Source: Saccharina japonica
Taxonomy: Eukaryota; Sar; Phaeophyceae; Laminariales; Laminariaceae
Length of the DNA stretch: 64,000 nt
Reading direction: 5' to 3'
NCBI GenBank assembly: GCA_008828725.1
Contig: MEHQ01000067.1
Span: forward strand, 1,051,694 to 1,115,693
Below the pieces are notes generated by a model. The model was not told where the DNA came from. It saw nothing but the letters and a program-made list of their open reading frames with translations, and did no database searches. Shown here in pieces: positions 38,411 through 50,060 of this stretch. The position numbers and the translations under genes are program-made. Numbering within the stretch: position 1 is the first letter of the stretch; every line of letters starts with the position of its first letter.

Positions 38411-39062
38411 TCCGCTAGAGGGAAACGTTCCTATTTATTGCAGCGCCAAGGCTCTCGCGTTTTCTTGCACATTTGCCGGTACGCCCTATTTAACATTTTC
38501 TTATATGCATATATGCTCAGAACCTCATTTTAACGACAATTGGATAAAGTTAATATAAATACGTCAGCAGCGCCCATTTCTCGAGAAACACGTGACGTAG
38601 AATGCACCTGTGTTTTTTGTACTTTTCCCCTGACATATCGCTCCAATCCCCAGTACAGGAAATGATCAAGTGTCCTCGGGATTATATAAAATCATGCATC
38701 ATAGTGGGCGAGATGAAGAATTGTCCTGCTATAGGACCACAGATATAAGTCGCGGAAAGGAACGATTTGGTGAAAGTATATCGATGCAAGTAATTTACAT
38801 GGGAGGGGATTTTCGACGAAATAAAATGAGAAGTAAACAACTGGGTGTATACAAGTGGCGAGTTGTCGCGCCGTGGGCAACCGAGTAAACCTCTTGGAAT
38901 CTTAATCTACATGAGAAACCCTGGTATCGTCTGGAAAAAGTATAGTTTACGCCCGCCAAGTTCACACTCCAAGAATGGCGAGAGACTAGCACGACCTCGC
39001 CACTTAAGTACGCCAAATCACGGAACTCTGATGGTGATAGGATAGTCTAATTAGTAACGTAC

Positions 39063-39140
39063 CTCCGTATAGCGCCGTATTCGCTTCAAATGAAGTGCTA
39101 CCATTGACGTAGATTGATGAATCGGACGCAAATAGAGCAC
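39063..39140 (-). CDS. beta-helix gene, rung exon (78 bp)
   Basis: On the minus strand the acceptor GAACAG lies just above 39,140 and the donor GGAG|GTACGT below 39,063, again splitting Gly codons in phase 1 at both sides. The 26 residues are G-ALFASDSSIYVNGSTSF-EANTALY-GG, the closest match to the rung that ends exon 1 (..GGAVAVLSSSTLYVFGCTF..). The intron up to exon 1 would be 8.1 kb. It holds the GGTA and CCATGG islands and a TIR repeat, so exons may have been missed there. Confidence 0.75.
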
Positions 39141-40589
39141 CTGTTCATTGGCAGGCGAAGGCGTTAGTCTGGTGTAAAACAAATATTGTTTTAGGCGGGC
39201 ACAATACAGTTGGAACGCAAAACAAAAAAAACGAATTTATGTCAGCGAGCGAGCTCGGTTACACACTTGCACTGGGATCAAGCCCGCATAGCTGAGCGGA
39301 GATAACATGAGATCATATTGAATTATTGCGACAAGGCATGCTAAGGGCTTTGCATATTCTTCTCCCTCTTCCACTAAATTAATTAATTATACCCCCCCAT
39401 ACCACGAACAACCTACTGTACCTTACTACTATATAGAGGCATGCTTATGTTGAGTTATGTCTCGTCAAGGCTTCTGTAGTATGTTTTTCATTGTTTGTTA
39501 CGGGGAATAAAACATAGTAGAGATATCCAGTGAACAGGTCTACACGAAGAGCATTGCGATCTACGAGATTGGGTCCTGGCACTGAATGTACGAGCATATG
39601 TTTATTCGTGCGCACAAGTACAAAGTACTGCCAATTGGGCGTTTTGGATCGTTTCTCCGGTACATAATACCTGGTATACTACACAGCTACACAGGAAGCT
39701 CAGGACGTCGGCGCAGATACATGACCTAACCATAGCATGTGCTACAGTAGGACAGCAGCGACGTCGTCCCGGCGGTCGGCTTCCTAGGAGATTCCCGCGC
39801 AGGATGGCGCTGGCACGAAGGAGGGCTACCCGTGTGTCGAAAGGTGGGGAAACGTGGACCGCAAGATCGCGCTTACGACCAAACATCCACCAGTGTCATC
39901 AGGTTACAGAACCCCACCTTCCGGCGCCGCTCCCAAAACTCCCCCCATCGCACACAGCGTACATAATGTATGGACACATGTGGTGTCGTAAATATGCGCT
40001 GTCTCGATTTCATGGTATGGAGGCTACCGAGGTGAAGAGTAATATTTTTATCTCTCAAGGCTACGTCAACGGTTTGATTTCCTACGAAATGTCACTCAAA
40101 CACACGATATCTCCTGGCACACAGGATGGTATGAGAACGAGAGCAGCTTGATCTCCATGATACCTACTGTATGAGTTTGTACGATATGATATATAGCGGT
40201 GGTACCTCACTTGTCGAACGCGCCAACTGCAACCTTCGAATGCGCAGCATTCTAGAGGTTGGCGAGGGCAAAATGCCGTCTCTTGGAACCCTATTTAAGG
40301 CAATGACCAAAATGGTATACACAGACCCTACAGTAAGAAGGCATAAAGGTTTTCACGGAACGCATGCGTACGGACGCAACTCACGCTCATACTTTCCCCC
40401 GCTGCAATGGTACCGTAGAGCAAGGTTGCCATGTATCGCCGTTCCGCCTTAACTATCACGTGGGTGATCAGGTTAGAACCTGGCCGTATGCTGCTGAAAT
40501 CCATACAGCATTCCAACGAATTTGCTTTTCATTGGTCCAGAAGTTTGGCTGAGGGGAATATAATTTTGGAATCGACCACAAAATGCATG

Positions 40590-42310
40590 GGTATGTTAGG
40601 TAAGGTACTGTACGTATTTAGGTATACCCACCGGGCATGTACCTTACCTAACCACGTAGGTACGTTAAGTGCGGACCCCGCTACCTTACCTAAGTGTTAG
40701 GTACGTTAGGTACGGACCTCGATTCCTTACCTAAGTTTTAGGTATGATAGGTACGACGCTCGATACCTTACCCGGGTACGGGTATACACGTCGACGAAAA
40801 TACCCGGGTTTAGGTATTATACGAGCTCAGTCACGACCTTAATATCTTACCTAAGTTTTAGGTACGTTAGGTACGGACTCCGATACCTCACCTAAGTTTT
40901 AGGTGCGTTGGGTACGGACCGCAGTTCCTTACCTACGTTTTAGGTACGTTAGGTACGGACTTCGATACCTTACACGGGTACGGGTATACACGTCGACGAA
41001 ATACCCGGATTTAGGTAGGAGCTCAGATACCTTACCTGTGCACGAACTAAAAAGTGAAATACATGACGTCATCTGCGAGAGACAAAAAAACTCAAATTCT
41101 TGAATTGAAATAGTATACGTACATATGATATCAAATCGCAAAGTACTCTCACAGCCTCACAGCTCATACCTGACGTATTTTCCTTTATTTTCAAGTTGAT
41201 AAAGAGTAGGCATACGATCTCCCCGCCACACACCAAACACGAGGGCCTTCGCCACCTGTGACGCACCCAGGGAACCTGCCACCCAGACGGGGATAGACTA
41301 GCGTCGTGGATTGTGGACAATAAGCGAAACCCCTTGTGGAGACTCGGGGGGGCAAGCTTCACCGAGCGAGGGACACAGGACACTCCCGGGCCAGCTTCCG
41401 AGCCTCTCACCCAGAAAAATAAATATCGATTTTTATGTTTGTTTCGTCTAACACTTGGCTGTTGGTGGTACGCGGTACCAAATACTCTTAACAGCGTCTT
41501 TTGACAGGCCCGACTAGTATATAGCTGCTGCCAGTAGATTTCTACTGCCAGTGCGTACTGTTTTCAGTGCCCAGCCCTCCTAAGTTTACTGTTTTTTTAC
41601 GTGTATGTACCCGGGTACCCTTACCCGGGTACGGGTATGCACGTCGACGAAATACCCGGGTTCAGGTACGAGCTCAGGGACGACCTCAACACCTTACCTA
41701 AGTTTTAAGTACCTTAAGTACGGACCCCAATACCTTACCTACGTTTCAGGTACGTTAGGTACAGCCCTTAATACCTTACTCAAGTTTTAGGTACGTCAGG
41801 TACGGACCCCTATACCCTACGTACCTAGGTTTTAGGTACCCCCATACTTGGCGCCCAGCCCTCCTAAGTTTACTGTTTTTTTACGGGTATGTACCCGGGT
41901 ACCCTTACCCGGGTACGGGTATACACGTCGACGAAATACCCGGGTTTAGGTACGAGCTCAGGGACGAACTCAACACCTTACCTAAGTTTTAAGTACCTTA
42001 AGTACGGACCCCGATACCTTACCTACGTTTTAGGTACGTTAGGTACAGCCCTTAATACCTTACTCAAGTTTTAGGTACGTTAGGTACGGACCCCTATACC
42101 CTACGTACCTAGGTTTTAGGTACCCCCATACTTTACTCGGGTACGGGTTTACACGTCGACGAAATACCAGGGTGCAGGTGCAAGTCTTGAGATGACATCG
42201 ATACCTTACCTATGTTTTAGGTACGTTAGGTACGGATCTCAATACCTTACCTAAGTTTTAGGTACGTTAGGTACGGTCTCGAAAAGGTATCAAGTTATAG
42301 GTATACCTTA
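40590..42310. repeat. GGTA/TACC repeat island
   Basis: About 1.7 kb is built from the near-palindromic unit ACCTTACCTAAGTTTTAGGT followed by ACGTTAGGTACGGAC, many times over with point changes. A second module, CCCGGGTACGGGTATACACG then TCGACGAAATACCCGGGTTT, occurs several times. The region 41,130-41,560 is a gap of unrelated sequence. No protein is likely, although open frames arise because the units are similar. Confidence 0.85.
41569..42136. repeat. tandem duplication, 284-bp unit, within the GGTA island
   Basis: Two units start at 41,569 and 41,853 with GCCCAGCCCTCCTAAGTTTA and are nearly identical throughout, which makes them younger than the surrounding degenerate units. Each holds one CCCGGGTACGGGTAT module plus several GGTACGTTAGGTAC modules. 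Confidence 0.85.
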
Positions 42311-42539
42311 CCTAACACACTCTTGGAAAACTTGGTCGTGTAAATGAAACAATGGATACAACACGAACGTACCCCGATCTTAACGAGACATTTCACTGCC
42401 GACATTCAATCGTCTTCTTCTCCACAGCATAAGTAAACGCTACATGGACTCGAGATGTAACTATTGTATGCAATTTCAAAAGTGCGCGTTACTTCGGTTG
42501 GGGGCAATCGATCAAAACCAAAATGTACCGTCGACACAT

Positions 42540-42773
42540 GCTACGATAGAGGTGCACCATGTTTTTTCTGAGCTCCTCGCTTGAGGAGCGTCATACCTTA
42601 CCGAAAAAAGGATTTTGGAGGAAATAAAAGTGCTGCCAGATGCGAAATCTCATGCCCGAAGTAAATTCTGAAAAATTATTCGTCACAAAAATGAATGTCC
42701 GACGAATCTGGGTTAAGGAGCCCGATCGTTCAGAAAACGATTCAGCAAAAACGTTCTACCTCTACCGTAGCAC
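42540..42773. mobile_element. dispersed TIR repeat, 234-bp copy
   Basis: The left end GCTACGATAGAGGTGCACC and the right end CTCTACCGTAGC are inverted, and the similarity runs inward: TTTTTTCTGAGCTCCTCGC on the left faces a complement TTTTCTGAACGATCGGGCTCC on the right. It contains the imperfect hairpin GAGCTCCTCGCTTGAGGAGC. Homologous copies are at 38,228 and 57,290. It lies inside the first intron of the beta-helix gene. Confidence 0.8.
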
Positions 42774-42779
42774 GCGTCC

Positions 42780-45170
42780 GTCAAAACCGCTAATCTACGG
42801 GGGGAGACCGTTTTAAAGTTTGCATATTTCCCAAACGACTTCCTCCGTTCACCCCGGCCTCGAGAGGGCATGCAGTTTGGATGTGGAAGCTGCAGCTGTT
42901 TTCGAAATAGGCACGCGAGTGCTTTACACATGAAAGTTGATATGTGGGTAGGTCCTTGGAATTGAGCAGCAACACCAACCGGAAAATTGCCGCCAGCTGC
43001 GGGCAGCAGATAATGCAATGCAGTATATGCCAGCTAAGCACAGGGCCGACCGCTTGGGGCTTGGCGTGCCATGGACTGTAGTTCGTGTGTTGTTGATGTT
43101 TCATTTGTTGGGGTTCTCGGAATAGGAATCTAGACCATCTCAGTAGAAGGTCCGTTGGTAGATGTAAGAGGCGCAAGGCCGATTTGGGTGATCAATCCCT
43201 ACCTGATCGGCACGTCTAAGGTCGTGTTTCACATATCAACCCTCATATCGTCTTCTACGTATTTTACGTTTTGTTTAGCCTCGTGTTCGACGGTGATTGC
43301 GTTGCTATCTATGAAACTCCCGTATCCACGCTTTGATCAGGAGCGTCTCACTGTTATAGGCAGCGGTGGAACTTCGCCTCCCGGGAACCTCCGCCACAGC
43401 GATATTTCATCGAGTCTGAGCATAACATATGGCCGGGTCTGCTTGGAAGATTACACTTAGAACAGTTCGCCAATGTCGGACAAGTTAATCATTTTGTTTG
43501 GGTGAAATAGTGGCACAGAGTCAGCCATCAGGGGCTCCACCATCGTGTGAGATAATCTAAAGTATTGCACGGTGAGCCCGTTTGATGCATCTGCGCATCT
43601 CCTGGCCACCTCGTGATGTTAGTTCATAATCCATTCACCTCATTCGGTTACTTATGTCATGCATTGCCTCTGGAACAGCGACACACTCCTCCTGCACAAA
43701 TGGGTCTAAAAGTTTAAACCACCACTAAAGTTCGAACCAGGCTCGTGCACGATATATTGTTACAACATTCACTGCGATATTTCGTTCTCGCGCTTCGCTG
43801 TTCTCCTCAAGTCAATTGGGTGCTGGCTTTAGTATTGTATCGTCATAGCTGAGCATTGTACAGATAGCACCATGACTGGGATGCTCACCGATGGGTTGAA
43901 GAGTTTTACCCACACCTTGTGCGCGAGTGAGTTCGGCGTCAACGATGGTCTACTGTACGTACTGAACATGCTTGTCTTCGTTGGCTTGTACTGGCATGGC
44001 TTTGTCGCGGACGAGCGAGCAGCAAAGTGTTCGTATAACCACCGAGGGGCCGTTTCTACAGCATGTACTGGTCTCTTCATGTCCGAGCATTGATTGGTTT
44101 TCATGACCGAGCATTGACTGGTTTCCTTTCTATTGTATATACACCCGTCAATTTAACTGACCTCCGGGTTTTACGGTTCCCTCATTGCACGGATGCAACG
44201 CCTGCAGGTGCATGGGCCTAATTACCGGCTGTGAAGGCTTACGTCGACAACGTCAACTACCCCCTGACGACTAAGCTGTTTGTATCTATTTTCCGACACC
44301 CCGTCAGTGCTTAGTATAGTATATGGTTTCCCTTATACAAGTGTCCCAACACAAATATCTGTCGTAAACCTCGAATATTCACCATCGCGCTTTTACGTGA
44401 TGTTCGCATAACCACCGATCAGCTACCAGTACGTACGTATTCGTAGCGATTAGGTGTAAAGAGAAGATCCGAGGGCACGAGCGACAGATAGGAACCATGT
44501 TGGTTTCGAAGGCACGACCCTGCCTAAAACAGAAGACACCGGGCGTGGCTTTACCTACCCTCTCACGATGCGGTGGCGGCATTTGTAACAGAATAGCCCA
44601 TGTTGCTTAAGTTCGGCAATGTGCGGGGCCATAGCGGTCGCAACTGTATACGGCCAACCTGGCATAAGCAAAACCCAAGTTTCTTCGTACTCATACTCCA
44701 CTCGAAAGTAAGGAAGTTTAAGAGAGATGGAACATATCTTTCAGGACCACCCAGGAGGCTAGAACACTATGTGCAAGAAAACGTAAGCCATACCCTCCTG
44801 GTGCGACGGCACTAGGAGCTTTAGAAACCATATCACCGCTGTTGTCCAGGGGGCGCGAATCAGGTAGCTACCATAGCGGCGACCAGAATGGCGTGGTGTC
44901 TAACATACACTGGAAATGCTGCCGCGACAAACAGCAGATTCACAGCAGATGGGACTAGCATGCTCATATACACGGCGTTCACTTGATCATCACACACAAG
45001 ACAGGGCAAGCCCATCCCGACTGTAGCGCCGACAGGATTATGTTTGCAGGAACAAGACGATGCTCAGTTACAGCAGGAGCGCTTAGAGCATCTACGTTCT
45101 TGTGCGGCATATGTTATGCTGCTGCAGCTTGAAGCCAAAATAAACCTGTCTTGGGACAACGGCCTACTAC
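42780..45170. other. no supported gene
   Basis: Open frames reach at most 128 codons and have no recognised motif. I searched for rung exons on the minus strand and found none. Confidence 0.4.
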
Positions 45171-45179
45171 TCAGTAGGC

Positions 45180-46040
45180 GCTCTACACCCATTGGTTACG
45201 CCATGGTTAAGCGTGATGGGCGTTATGGATATCCCCAACCCATGGTTGATGACATGGCGTCATCGTGAAGCACACCACCACATGCCCCACGGCTAAGGTT
45301 AGTGTTAGGATCAGGCCATGGTTTTCCGCGTGGAACACCCCACGGATCACACCATGCATGTATCTACGTGTGGTCTACCCCATGGTATGCATCGGGATAT
45401 ACCTCATGGAGTTCTTTATGCCAGGGGATACTCAACGGTGCACACCATGGAAAATAATCACCACTGTATTTACCACGATGTCCTGAAATTCGTCATGGTG
45501 TGCCTAATGGTGGTAAGTTGCCCCACGAATGGTCTATGATACGTGCCAGTGAGCGATCATGGAAACTCCACCTCGTATGTTCATCGTACAACCGATGGGA
45601 CCATTAGAGTGGATGTCTTATGAACGCCACCACGGGCACACCCCAAACCACACCCGTAGTGTGGTTTCAGCTCATCGAGTGTTACACGGAACATATACCA
45701 TGGGGCCAAACACGTACACTTCCATGGCTGTTTACGTGCCAGTGAACCGTGGATGCTCGTGGCATATGCCATGGGATCACTTTGTTTCGCGAGTTAAACC
45801 CAAGAACGAAATGTCCACTTTGCCGTGGTAGGAAATTATGGGATCCACCTTAACGAGATTCCTGGAGCGCCATGTACCCCACAATGGGTCTCGTGCATGT
45901 CATAAACGATGCATACCACCGCTATCGGGCCAGTGGTTGATGCCATGGTCCGTGCCATGCCCTGTCAATTTCCCATGGTTTGCACTATGGGGTATGCCAT
46001 GATCGGTTGGCGAATGGGCGAGCCCATGGGATGTTAAACA
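45180..46040. repeat. CCATGG-rich island
   Basis: Eleven exact CCATGG palindromes occur in 829 bp, starting at 45,201; 45,240; 45,316; 45,380; 45,445; 45,698; 45,722; 45,769; 45,943; 45,973 and 46,024. About 0.2 would be expected. Many near-variants (CACCATG, CATGGTG, CCCCAC) fill the spaces. The intervals are irregular, so it is not a tandem repeat. Confidence 0.85.
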
Positions 46041-47269
46041 CATGTACAGCACGCCTCCTCCTGGATATAAACCTCGCCTTCAAGGCTTTTTGAGGAGCCG
46101 TGTGGTTTACGTTTGCTGGGAAATCCTCTATAGGTTGACGTACAGGGTATTATGGTCTGGAAATAATAAGTCGTTCGTCGACTGCGACTTCTGTGGCTTA
46201 GATCATAGCAACTCATTACACGGTATTACCTGTATGCCTAGCCCATCGAGTATTATATCATATATAGCCTTCGTCGGCATGCTGTTCGCACACCGCCAAT
46301 GAAAGTGAGCTTGACGCTTCGTCAATTGCATGCACCTGTTGATATAACACCAATGTGTCTAAAACATGAACCGTGCCCCATTGCGGCGGAGGGGGCAACA
46401 CTCACGCCTAATTTATACTGGCTGGTTCGAGCTTACGAGCACAAACTCCTCCCGCATTTGTCATTGACGTCGGTGTTACGACATCGACCATTATAGTTTA
46501 CGTACATGTTCTGTGAAACCCCCTGTCAACACGTTGCCGAATGTGTCTTGTTTGGTTGACGCTTGAAAATATCGTGTTTTGTCTTTTTTGCGAAGAAAAG
46601 GTCCGTTAGGGCATATACACATTCCAGGGGAAAGCATGCACAAATCACAACCCATTCGCCAACAGCTTGGCAGGCCCTCATTCAAACGCAATGGATGAAT
46701 GCGAGATTGATCTCCGAAAACCCATCTGCGGTAAAAGTGCAAACAAAGATGGCGTCGCCTTATCATTTCTCAGCTTCAGTGTATACTGTAGATCGCTTTT
46801 CGGCGACACAACTGTCTCGATAACGATCCTGCGCAGTCAGTTCTTTAACTCCTGTAGTTTTGCGAAGGGTTAAACATGCATGTCTCAGGAGTACCTGCAA
46901 GTAGATCGTTCCGAAACAATCAGAACGAAACGTGTTTCTTCCCTACGGAACCGCCTAACTAGAATCCACCTTTTGAAAGATCTGTGCATGACCTTGAAGC
47001 AGTTCTTCCGTTAGCGACAGACACTCGTTTGAGCTAGGCCGCAAGTAATCAACAGCGCTATGGCTCTTTCTTACGCCGATTGTGACACACATATATACGA
47101 ATTACGTCAAATTAAAGTTGATATTGCAGCGTCAAACGTGGCGGGCACTGGGTGTGGCTCTTTCTCTTCCAACACGTCATATCTTCAATCATCGTGACCC
47201 CGCATAGTAGTGTTTGGGACTGGACTCTACCGTCGAAGTTACCATCACAGCCTGGTCGTGTTGTCTCAC

Positions 47270-47729
47270 CTCCGTTTGAAGCATTGTTGTATGTGAAGGT
47301 GCAACCGAACACATACAAGGTGCTGGACGAAAGAACAGCGACTGCTCCTCCGTCTTTTGCGTTTCCTCCCTCGAATCCAATGTTGTTGAGGCGGAGAGTA
47401 GACTTGTCCGACACCGAGAATATCCCAGTGCCACTTCCTGCACCGATAATGACACCAGCCGCATTGTCGTCGTTCAACGCGTTCCCAGTGACCGTCACGT
47501 GTTTTCCGTCCGAAACGTCGATCCTCTCATCGATCGTCAGATTTGCACGCCAGGTCACGTTGAAAATACCTTGACCCACGCAGTCTAACAAGTCGGTAAG
47601 GTTCTGAACGTCGGCTGTGGATCTGATGCTGATCTCGGCCGTATTCAAAGGGCATGGGGCTGACTCTGCTGTCGACATTAAGCATATGGTCGACACGAAC
47701 GCCAGCATCGCCATCGCCATGAATCCCAT
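47270..47729 (-). CDS. secreted beta-helix protein, first exon with signal peptide
   Basis: Starting at the ATG at 47,729 (minus strand), the exon encodes a signal peptide (MGFMAMAMLAFVSTICLMST then AESA, likely cleaved before PCPLN). A mature part of about 130 residues follows. Its spacing of short strands (IFNVTWRANLTI, HVTVTGNAL, GTGIFSVSDKSTLRLNNIGF) leads into a G-rich GGN..GGAVAVLSSSTLYVFGCTF rung. This is the layout of right-handed parallel beta-helix (pectin-lyase-like or polymorphic-outer-membrane-like) extracellular proteins. The frame runs on in the intron, but the rung pattern stops at donor GGAG|GTGAGA (47,270/47,269), giving 460 bp and phase 1, the phase of the downstream rung exons. 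It is probably a cell-surface or wall protein; the ligand is unknown. Confidence 0.8.
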
Positions 47730-47908
47730 TCTGTATCAACATTATGCAGGCAACGAAGGTCGACCGTGGATCAGATCTCGCATCAGCATGTAGTCAAGGT
47801 GGCGGAAGTTCGTTCAACCAATGCTTATTTCGTTCATACAGCAGTGTGGTGCTACCTTATCACGGCGGTATGAACAGACGGGAAAACGTATGAGCACTAA
47901 GATGTCAA

Positions 47909-47916
47909 TTTATATA
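47909..47916 (-). promoter_or_regulatory. TATA-like box upstream of the beta-helix gene
   Basis: On the minus strand TATATAAA lies 180 bp before the start codon at 47,729. A start of transcription about 30 bp further on would give a leader of about 150 bases. Position and match are good but there is no other evidence. Confidence 0.35.
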
Positions 47917-47919
47917 CAT

Positions 47920-48600
47920 TTTTGAAGCAGCGAGTAGGGCCAATCTTCTCATTATATGAGCGCGTAGCTAAGCAACAATATATTTTTATCCAACGTCCAC
48001 GTGTGCTTAATGCCCTTCCCATTTGCTCATTGCCCCCATACGCAGTCGTCTAATTTTCCCCCCTTTTTACTTCCTTCGCCATTCCTGGTATGACCGCTCC
48101 CTTGCATTTGTTTCGCCTGTCACTATGTCATCTCATCCACTCTGCAGTCCCTCGCGTTAGGCGGGGTTACACGTCCGCCTTGCTGTGATATATTTATATG
48201 TGCTTAGGTTTGTATCTCTTGTTCATGATTGCTTTCTACGTCGGTTTTTGTGTTCTCTCCTTTGCTTGAAAGGTAAGCATTGACTTCAATCGACGTACAT
48301 ATCTTCTTACTAAACGCATCTGCGCTTTGAGCGTGATATATATGTCGCGTGTCCCTATACATATTGTTAAAATCGCCTTGCCTCATCTGCCACTCCGTAA
48401 AGAATTTTGGTTCCATAACCTGTACACCCCTCTAAACTCGAGCGCGTACAATGGAGAAATCTGAGCAATTATGCCGAGAGACAGAAGCAAACGTAGACAT
48501 GCGCGGGCCTTCTGACAGGACAGTACCTACGCAGCGACCTACTCTAACTGAGGTGGGGCATCGGGTCTACAAATGCGAATCAAGTCATAACGGCATGAGT
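47920..48600. other. upstream region, no supported gene
   Basis: AT-rich stretches and short open frames only. The segment may hold upstream regulatory sequence of the beta-helix gene, but I see no specific motif. Confidence 0.35.
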
Positions 48601-48607
48601 GTCACGA

Positions 48608-48629
48608 GGGTTAGGGTTAGGGTTAGGGT
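48608..48629. repeat. interstitial telomere-like (TTAGGG) tract
   Basis: Three uninterrupted TTAGGG units are followed by a G-T end. TTAGGG is the telomere repeat of many eukaryotes, including brown algae. Three units can arise by chance or at a healed break. Confidence 0.6.
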
Positions 48630-49079
48630 CACGAGAGAATACGTTGCCGGAGGCGGACTGCGTGTGCTTGGTGGTACGGTTGTAGGTATATACTGCTGTT
48701 TTATTTTATGTTTTCTCTTCGGTGACGCTTTGGCCGAACAAGGCGCGGCATTGTCGACCTGAGACAATTTCAGAGCAAAGGGCGTAGCGCTGCTGGAGCA
48801 GTGTTGTTTGTGGTTAAGTAGGCACGCCAGGGCATACGATTTAAGTAGTTTGTTGGTCGGCTATCAGATGGCGCCACTTGGAGACATCTCGATATATTTC
48901 AAGAGCTCATTACATATATAGCATGAAATTAGTTGGTGTATGGTGGTATCAATGGCATATTTCACAAGCTCAATACATGATAGCATATCCTCTGGCATGC
49001 TGTCAACGGCGTCTAGAATACCCGTATACTCGTATGTTATAAAGGTAGGATTCCCCTGGCTGAGGCTGGCCCAGCCACT

Positions 49080-50060
49080 GCTGTGTCAATGTTTTAGGGA
49101 ATTCTTCGGGAAAACCCCGTGGTCCCGTGATAACTGCGATATCCAGTCCCCGCCCAACGCGTCCCGCACGAATGATGGATTCCCGTGTTTACGTGACGGA
49201 AATACATGAACCCCCTTCCCGCGTAAACGCGTCACGCACGAACTCAAATATCCCGCTCCCCGTTTCCGCAAACACGTTGCGCCCTCTCATTCCCGAATAC
49301 CGTGGGTAGAGTATTGTTAAACATGATGTGTGTGTCATTCAAAATGAACTTACAATAACCCCCCCGGACTAGATAAGGTGCCTACAAGTGCAAGGTTGCC
49401 TGGTGCATTATGACGTGCGATGCTTGTTGCATTCGTCTTTGTATTTAGCGAACGGAAAGCGTACCATTAATAGTACCACTACTGTAAACCGGGTGAAGTT
49501 TTTTCAATATGAACAAGAAACGTAGAATCTTGATGAACGAACGTAAAACACCTCGAAAAAACAGAGAAAACTTGTTCGTCTTGAAACAAGCGGACCCGAA
49601 AGAGAAGGAGAGGCGCGAGCTCGAAACGTGACAGCACACACAGCCCTGAGGAGAAGAGCCCCACACCGTAAACATTAACGACTGTGCTGCTAGCGAAAGA
49701 GCAGCGCCTGTCGGGGGCGACGAGTCCGTCGGTGTTGTGTGTGTAGCAACTGATGGTACCTCTGCAGCCGCATCTGCCGGCTCGGCTGTTTGAGGACCAC
49801 ACGAAGATGCAGTAGTGCCGTGAAGCATATATATCTGTCGCCGCCTCCGGTACCGCCTAATCCCGTATGCCACACAATAACTATAAAATGGTCCAGTTGT
49901 TGCTGAATCCCGTCCTGGTTAGGCTCGCGGTGGGCAGATTCCGCACAATACCGTCGAATCCCGTGATGGGGACTTCCCGTACAAAGAAAAACGTTTCGGC
50001 CTGCGTTGGTTGGATCCCGTCTCATGGAGTGACGCGGGGACCAGATTCGGTATAAATATT
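49080..50060. repeat. region with recurring CCCGT/ACGGG words
   Basis: Words such as TTCCCG, TCCCGTG, ATCCCGT and CCCGCACGAA recur at 49,080-49,310 and again at 49,858-50,050, unevenly spaced. This resembles a weaker version of the CCATGG and GTTA islands. Between the two parts lies the candidate exon at 49.7 kb. Confidence 0.4.
49684..49810 (-). CDS. weak candidate exon, Ala/Ser/Thr/Pro-rich with hydrophobic stretch
   Basis: On the minus strand a frame runs from an ATG at 49,873 to a stop at 49,445 (142 codons). Its middle reads AEPADAAAEVPSVATHTTPT and then SPPTGAALSLAAQSLMF, a biased low-complexity linker followed by a hydrophobic segment, as at the C-terminus of some surface proteins. 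A CAAACAG acceptor-like site lies at the start of this stretch. After it the composition turns ordinary. It could end a gene lying upstream of the beta-helix gene on the same strand; no family is recognised. Confidence 0.2.

Noticed and set aside
38560..38606. Acceptor ACACAG followed by GTGCATTCTACGTC on the minus strand, like the start of a rung exon
   Set aside because: The frame starts like a rung (G-AFYV) but runs into a stop after about 14 codons and shows no donor; perhaps a decayed exon, not supportable.
46491..46600. Minus-strand frame with DTFGNVLTGG, similar to the end of a rung
   Set aside because: There is no usable donor next to the Gly pair and no acceptor at the right distance; the rest does not fit the rung pattern.
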